Positions 42,201 to 51,200 of a stretch of DNA of 64,000 bases are shown here, in pieces. The DNA is from Archegozetes longisetosus (Eukaryota; Arthropoda; Arachnida; Sarcoptiformes; Trhypochthoniidae): the NCBI GenBank assembly GCA_018873245.2, contig JAEMBT020000003.1, positions 3,429,843 through 3,493,842 on the forward strand, given 5' to 3'. Numbering within the stretch: the stretch's first letter is position 1; the number at the start of each line of letters is the position of its first letter. The notes under the pieces were generated by a model. That model saw nothing but the letters and a program-made list of their open reading frames with translations. It searched no databases and had not been told where the DNA came from. The position numbers and the translations under genes are program-made.

Positions 42201-45200
42201 GTATAAAAATACATAATTAGCAGTATTGCCACGAATAATCTTAACAAAGCACTGAAAGCATAAAAAGTAATACCGGTCAGCGAATGTCGCAGAGAATAAT
42301 CACAAATCCAATTGTTAAGAGTTATGTCACATTGTGTTTGCTCTCCATTAATGAGACGTCGATGATTGTTGTGTATAGTCAGCAAGAATAGAGATTTTTT
42401 GTACCAGCCATCATTAGTATACTGTATGAATTTCAGAATATAGAACAATAAACCATTCAATATATCCCTAAATTTTGATAAATAGTCTCATGTTCTTTGA
42501 ATAAAATTATGCTCTTTTTTCCACTTCATTGAATATTCAATATTTTTTCAGCCCTATCTTTCAACACAATTAATTGAATCCTGTCTCAAACAGACATAAT
42601 GAAGATTCTGCTTATCATATAAACTATGAATTATTGCATTAATGATCGATTAGATGAGTTTCAATTTAAGTCATTCTTATATCAATCACATTCAACTTTT
42701 TACTGATAGATTACACTAATTTTCAGAATTAAGACTTATCGCAATAAAAATTGAATTTTCCAAAACAGTAAAGACCCGAAAATTTGAGGATACATTCAAT
42801 GAACTATTTACAGTATTGAACTATTAGAGTAAAATAGACATAGAAAGTCTATTGGGAGGTATGAAATTTGATAAGTTGTTACTTAATTTTCAGGAACAAA
42901 GATGTCGATTTGCTCAAGGCCTCTGTGAGGACTTGCGGAGGCGAGTGTCCCATTATATTAGTGATTATATAGATGGTAAGTGGCATACACTTAAGTCTCT
43001 CTTTTATTCTAAGACATGTTTATTGCATTAATTTTAGTATTATTTATTACATACTTTTCTATATATTCTATGCATTATTCATAAATAATATGCTCTTATA
43101 AAAGTCTCTCAGCGATCAAAAACATATTTCGGTCTAATTTTGATCAACAAATAAAATTAGTTTGAAACTATCATTCATTTGGTTAGAAGAATTTGTCAAT
43201 TTATACTAAAGTATTGTCACGACGTAACTATAAAAATTGTTCCGATACAAGCAGTCGATCCTACCAAGCACTACATGAATTTCTAGCTTAAACTTCTACT
43301 CATTTCTTATCAGAACTAACATTGAAATATTCGGTAACGGATAGCGAAACATGCATCCGATATGAATTTGTGTTTATAGGCAACTTCTCATGAGGGACGA
43401 CAAAATTGATTAATATATCTTATTGTCTCTACACTTTTCACTATCCATTAATGCATTTACTGTTGAGACCAAAAAACATGTCTGAACAGAGCCAACAAAA
43501 TCTCTCGCTTTTCTCCACTAATTTCGTTTTATATCTAAGATTTAGCTATTTTTCACCAGAAAAATCTAATCATTATAAATCAAAAGCTGTTTCTAGCGAG
43601 AGAATGTGTAGAAGAAAAATCATTTCTGTCATTTATATGAAACTTTAATTTTTGAAGAGCTGTAATAGGTGTGCATTTTTGGTAAAAAATTTATAAAGAT
43701 CAAAATTTGAAAAAAACTTAACGCCTAATGGAGGAAACAATTTTTTACTATCAAATATTTAAGAGAAATCTCAATCTTGTGAAAGCTTTGCTTGTACTTA
43801 TCCAGTCCTATTTCACAATTTGTTTGCTTACCTACTTTTTCTTCATTACCATATATTCGCAAATCAATATATCTAACAAATATAGAATACATTACTTCAA
43901 CCATCAACAATTATCTTCTCCTATGAGACTCTCAATATATAGCTTTTGTTAAGAAAAAAATTCAATTTCACTCATCCGGTTCTGAGTAATTTGGGATGGA
44001 AGAATATTTTAATTGATTTTTGGTTAGGAAATTGCCTTCTTATACTTTCTCATCCCTCGTTACAGTAATGCTTTATCTACTTATACAAATCTAATCAACC
44101 TTTCAGATGTCAAAACATGTCGCAAACGCTTTAGTAAACTAGTGAATCAAAACGTTTTTATGTCTTTATCAATGCTTTTAATCAATGGAAATATTTTAGG
44201 AATTTCTTATTAAAAAAGATGAAATAATATTCTCTTACTCATACTATCCCACTCTGAATAGAGTAGAGTTTTATTAACTAGCTTTCAACTTGATTACAAT
44301 TAATCAACATTAATGAACTAATCAAGTACACTTCAAAACTTAATAATTCTCGATAGTAACAAGATGAAGCTGGTTGCTATGGCAATCCGCTTGCGATCAG
44401 CATGAATTTGTGGCCAAATTGCATTTGTAATTTACTTTGATTACTATAATGAACATTGTTCACGTTTGTTAATATCTCAACATATTATCTCTTGATGGAA
44501 AGTATGCCATTACAAGAGATCACTTCTAGTTGCTATCAAGAATTATTCAGTTTATGAGTGTAAACCTATTTCTTATTGATGGTTACACTGATTTATTGTT
44601 GGATTTGCAGGAGTTGTGGGTCGTAAGACAATCCACAAAACAATATCAACTATTTTCTTTCTATACTTTGCCTGCATATTACCCACCATTGCTTTTGGTG
44701 TTCTCAATGACAATAATACACAAGGAAAAATTGGTACGATATAGACCTTTCAATTCTAATATTAAAATTAATCTATCTTCATTTGTTAACTAATTAACTG
44801 ATTTACTTTTCTCTTTGCGTTTCTTTTGGTAACAATAGGTGGTATGTATTCAAATTGTTTTCCTTTCATTTACACCTAATTATCAAACAGTATTTGATCG
44901 AAAAAATGAACTTGGTACAATTCGATGTCCTAAGTCTGTTTTTGCATCAATTGAGTGAATTGATTTGTAAAAACTGAAAAAACAACACTGATATAAACAT
45001 CCATAGGCTACAGATTTGGCTTTAGCCCACATATTTGAAATCGCGCTTAAATGAGCCTTAACTTTTGGATCAATAATATATTTAGTTTAATCGAGTGAAA
45101 TCTGGAGTAATATTTTCGTTGAAAATAGATAAGTTGATGAGAATGTAGAAAGATATAAGCTATTTGTCTTCTACCATCTTCAACTAATCAGTCATTTAAG

Positions 45201-48200
45201 AGGAAATTATGTGAAATGACTACAATTTAATGAAGGACTTAATACCTCTTATAATCTGAGAGATAGTTAATTGAGAAAATCCGACGAAATAGAAACACGA
45301 TATTATAGTGCACGCAAACGATTCATTTAGTATAGTTAGTCCATAAAGTGTTCATTAATTAGTTATATTTTTCTGGTTGTTATAGATATTCGAAAGGCCA
45401 TAATAGGCCAAACAATAGGCGGTCTTTCATTTGCATTTTTAGGCGGTCAACCATTGGTCATAATTATGACAACTGCACCTATTTGTTTATACATCAAAGG
45501 TATTTCAAATCTATTTGTTTATAACTTTTCAAAATCTATCCATATTTTTATATCGATTCGTAAACATCAACACCATTTTATATCTTATTTATTGTTAAGA
45601 GATCCCCTTTCAAAACTATTAGAGGTTCTCATTTATTGAACTACTTCTAGGCTTCAGTAGATATTAATGATTCAAATATTGGACGGTCTAGTTTAAAGCT
45701 CATAAAAGCTGACGGCACTCAACAATTTTTAAATCAAATCATTAGATGCATGAAAATCATATTTTAGGATTACATTTAGTATTTATATAAATCCTTAAAT
45801 TTAGTAATTTTCCGTTCCTACCATTGATTTAAATATAATGAATTCATAGTATCGAATTATTATATCGTGGGCTGAGTCCTATAAGGTCCTAACTCGAATT
45901 GAAATAAGATGAGAGATAGGACTTTACAGTACTGACCGACAATATATCTGAAAGGCTGTAATTGTTACAAATTATAATCTTATTTACAGTGATATATAAC
46001 ATATGTGAAGACTTTCAACTTGATTTTTACGCAATGTATGCATGCGTTGGGTTGTGGAATACATTTTTTCTCGTCTTATATGCCGTCTTTGATGTTAGCA
46101 GATTAATGAAATGGTGTACGAGGTAGGGCTCTATTCATATATCAATCATATTTTATTTAATAAACTATTTAGTACTCTCATACTATCTTTTAAGCTTAAA
46201 GCTCTATGCACTCGACTTAGCTTTCATGTAAAGCAATGTATTCATAAGTTAATACATTCACTTCTTATTCTGATGTTGAGTTTGAAAAATTTATAACCTT
46301 TTGAATTGTGAGCTCTAGTGCACGACACGCAGCGAAGACCTAACGCCTACTCTTGTCTTCTATTCACCAGTCAACCATTGCTCAAAACCTCGAACCAAAA
46401 GCATTACATATCTTATAATATATTGTTCTTAACTCCAAATATCAAATATTCATTATTTAATGCTAAACACTATGTTTACATAACTTTACAGAATAGGTCA
46501 ACAAATAATATATACGGAATTTTGGCTTCAATTCTCAATTCTCTATTCAAATGAATCGTATTCTCTGCATCTTATATGAAAGGCTTATAAGAAAATATAT
46601 GTCTAGCTTTTTCTTATAACTTGAAAATAAATTATGAAAAATTTTCGTTCACTAGTCAAAAGTGCTTTTAGATGCTCTTCAAACTTTTCAAACTCCTCTC
46701 AGTGAATAAAGTCATTCAAATGGTGTTGATTTGTCACATATGGCTAGTCATAGCTGTAAAGTTTTTTCAAACACGTGTCCAACCGTTGAATAAATCTTAT
46801 GATTTTTAAGTTGAAAAATAGTTGACAATAAATTGTATTTTTAGAGAGCCTATAGCAAAATCTTGTGATTTTCATACATTTGATCCCATTATTTAGAATC
46901 CTAATCCCGATTGGATTCTAAATATATATTTTTATCCTTAAAGGTAGGAAAAAAATTTCAGAGTGAAATGTATTTAAAGTTTTTGAATCAGAGGATTAAA
47001 GGCTACGATGTAAGTGTAACTGCTGTTCACAATCTATTCCCCTGAGTATTATATATATCATATGAGTTGGAAAGTGTTTTCAGACTAAACTTTACAGAAG
47101 AAAAATATCTGAAACTTGTTTTTTTACAACAAATAGATAAAATGACAAAAATAACTTTTACTTTCTGTTTGTTGCTAAACCAATACTAAACATATTAATG
47201 CGAACCCAAATTTTTGCTAACTTCCATATAAATCTTATCAATATTAGGCAAATCTTTCAGAAAAATCAATTATTTCAACTCTGAATTTTTGTAAGAAAAA
47301 AGATTCCAATTGAAGATTCTTATTAAAAATTGAGGAAAACCAAGTTTGGCTTATTTTTATCAACATTTATAAAATTTACTGGAGCATGTGGCATCCTCAA
47401 CAATTCTTTTAAGACTTTCTCCAATTAATATAAGTGACAGACTTCCAAATTGAGATTTTAAGTCAATTTGGAAATAAGTTGCGAATATTCTATCAATTAT
47501 CTATACGAATCTGAACCAATGAAAAAAGTTCAATAATTGTGGATTGTTCAGATCAAAGTTTACTTTATTAGCTGAAGTGAAGATGCTGCAAAGCTCTACC
47601 CTTCGTTAGGCACTGAAGACTTGCATACCTTAACGATAGAAGAGAACGTGATTCGCAACAATGCTAAACCTCTCGCAAACTTAAGGCTCAAAAACTGGAT
47701 TCTTTGAACATATCTATCTGAGTGCTAAAAAATAACTCAGCATCTAGAAATATTGAGGTGGAAATGCATTCCAAAACTTATAACATATGTATAAATAATA
47801 ATCCTATTTTGATATGTGTTTTTAGGATGAAAACAAACCCATATTTATTTAGGATTTATTTTTTCTGTTGACTCTGTCGTATTAACTGATGCAAAACTAA
47901 AGTAAACACATTTCCATGAAATTACTCTCTAAAACCTTACTTTGATCATTTCCGGGTTTGTTTTTCACGATGAATATTCTTGACGAATATTCTTGATATG
48001 GTTTTGAATTTAGGAATATATCCTAACATAACTTACACAAAAGTATTACCACAAAATTCTTATTTAAAACAAAGATCAATTCAAAATAATAAGGATGCAT
48101 TCGCAATAGCTAATTTTAGCTCGAATTATATCTTTGTTGGTACTTTCATCAAGTAATCAAGTTTTGCATCTAATTATTCGAGATCCGCAAACCCTTCAGG

Positions 48201-51200
48201 CAAGAAAACTTGATTCTGGTTGGCAGCGCATTGTTTTCATACCAGATTCTTATTTCAATTATATTAACTACCATTGCATTGCAACTACTCTCAAATTCGC
48301 ATAACTCTTCAGAGCAAAAGGTTTTGCGTGAGCTAAATTTTAAAAAATTCGATCAAGTATAAAACTTGATCAGATAGCAAAACTTTAATTATTTTATGTA
48401 ATATCTATCTAATATAATAGATCTAATTCATGAAAATTGATAAAAAAAAACTTAGAATAAAGAAATTTAAATAACTGTTTAAATAATCTAATTACGATAA
48501 GAATAATTATTCGCTTTATTAAAATAATTATCTAAATAGTTATTATTCGACTCTCGATATGAGAAAATGAAAGTTTGAAAAAGTTTTATCAAATGAAAGT
48601 TCATATGAAGTTCGTTGTGCTGATAAGAAAACTTACTAAAAGAGATTAAACGCTGCATTGAATCAGAAAATCCTGATAAACTCATAATCGATGAAAATTT
48701 TCAACGAAATTTGATTTGTAAAAGATAGGCTTAGTTTGAAAGTTTAGACTTGAAAAATCGAGTCAATATATCGACTACAATACATTTTCTCAATACCTTA
48801 TCCAATAATTTAAAGTTGAAGATATTAGTGAATACCAATAGTTCTATACATTAGGACAAACCCATAGATCACACAATAAGACACTAATGTTAGGTTCTCA
48901 TAAATTTTGCGACCGAATATACTGAAAAAATGAATCATTTTATATAACGTATTACAAAAGCATTAGAATGTAGCAAAACGTGTTGTACACGTATTGAAAA
49001 ACTAAATAATCGTTGATAGAGACTAGAAATGATATGCTGTGATCGCATTCTTTCCATCAGATCTAAATATCTTTGATATTAAGAAACTTGGAATATTCAA
49101 TTTGAAAGCAAATGAAATTGCAAATGAAATTTGGCTCGAAACTCATTCCCATAAGAGTAAACTGACATAGAAACAGCCTTATCTAGTTGCTATCGGGGAT
49201 TGTTAAGTTGTGAAGCCTACTAAACATTTGGAGCATATAGCACTTGAATAATTTCTTACTAGAAAACCTCTTACTTTAAGGTTTATGCATTATTTGATAC
49301 TTCATTCTAATTCTACTTGTTTTGAGAATTGATTCTACAATTTGAAAGCAGCGAATATCCAACAGCTCAGAGGTTTCTATTACCCGGCATTATATGCAAA
49401 ATATATCATCAGAATAGAAGTGAAGTATTTGAAGAGCAAACAGATTTGATTAGGATTTGTAATATATATGATATAATAAATGTAACTGTCTCTGAAACAG
49501 GTCTACCGAAGAGATATTTTCCCTGTTCATCAGTATTGCCTTTGTTGTGGATGCAGGCCGTGATGCCGTTAAAAGTAAGTGACTCAACGAATAAATCACA
49601 CCTGCATATACTGCAGGATATTTACTACTAACACTTCTGATTCAGTTACAAATATCACACCAACTCATCCTTCACTTGAACTCATTTAAGTTTGTCCCCA
49701 AATGGCTTTCAGCTAAATTTCAACATTTACTAACTTTGCTATTAATCACATTTTTTCTCGCAAATCTATGATTCAGTTTTAATTAGGTTTCAGATCTGTT
49801 CGTTATGGCTGACAAGTTTTAATTTCTAAATGTTAGATTATTTTAGTAATTATTTTAGTCAATACTTTTTATACGAGAACATATTGTTATACACGCATAA
49901 AAATCACAAGGATAATGCGAAACATTGGGGATCGTCAATTTATTTTAAAGGCACTCTATTCAAGTTTCAATTGATTAGTTATTTTTTATATCTTAACATA
50001 TGCAATGAGTTACTCAAAACTGATCGAGAATCTGAAAACACCAGACAGAGATCAAAGAAAACTCAGAAAAATTCAAATTAATCAAAAGAAGATTATTTTA
50101 TATATTATCAGTATTCAATCTAATCTATACTTATTTGTGACCATTGATTGATTAGCTAGAAATGAGATAAAGAAAAATGAAAACTAAAAACTTATCAAAT
50201 CGCTAATGATTTATTTAGAAGATTTTGACAAAGTATTTCCACTATTAATAAATCATGAATATTTGTGAAGGTCGTTAATATGAATGTTTATGGATTTTTT
50301 GCTACATGGGATTAATAAATAATGTTTTATATATGTTGAAGATGCGGGTACAAAGTATTGATCTTAGCTCACAATAATTGCGTAACTATTGCTGTAACTT
50401 GGTTATTATATAACTAGACAGAGAGATAGCGAGAGGTGCAAACAAGTATGAAATTTATAAATTACAGCATTCATGCATTCTAGTCATGCACTTCCACGTC
50501 TAGAATATAGTTATATACTCTCAGTTTATTAAATGAAATTTTAGTTCTGATAAACCAGCAAATTCTATAAGCGATCAGTTTGAAAGATAATAAAAAAATT
50601 CTGGCTCTTAAAGGATTGCTTCACTGAGTCTATATCAACATGCATTCAAATTCATCATTATCTTATTCAAACAGCTTCGGGTGAAGGTTACCATTAAAAA
50701 TAATAACTCAAACTCTTATCCGATTCCTGTTAAACCTTATTATAAAAAATATGGCTTTATTACAATTAAATTCTGTTGACTTTTTCAAGTTTGTAAAATC
50801 TTTCCAGTGCTTAAAAATGCAGCTCATCTGAAAGCTATTTTCAACTTTTGCAAAACTTTTTCACCTACAACATTGCTTATAATCAACTTAATGCCCTAAT
50901 TGAAATTTAGTTGAAATCAATTAAAACTTTAATCCTAATGCAGCTGAAAATCCCAGCTTTTCTTAGTCTGTAGTAGTAGCCAATTATGTCTTATTGAACA
51001 AACTTACATTTTATATATATATAAGTTGCTGTTACAAGAATTTAAACTTATCTGATACAGAGTTTTTCCTAATCAATAATATTTTGTATTGAAAGCACAC
51101 CATCGGGTCAGTGCTATAAAGTTGCATCTTCAAATGAAATAAGATTACAGATACTCTGTAGAACTTTACAGCACGAACCCAACAATATGTTTTGTAATAT

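Larger units (their letters stand above)
41001..42893. other. SLC4A11 intron 5 (1,893 bp)
   Basis: Crowded intron: a 69-bp mini-MITE (41141-41209), an acyl-CoA-synthetase-like relic on the plus strand (41571-41870) and a splice-flanked coding-like stretch on the minus strand (42197-42421). Confidence 0.75.

Noticed and set aside
43725..43952. Overlapping ORFs on both strands in intron 6
   Set aside because: Low-complexity AT-rich translations with no motif; chance.
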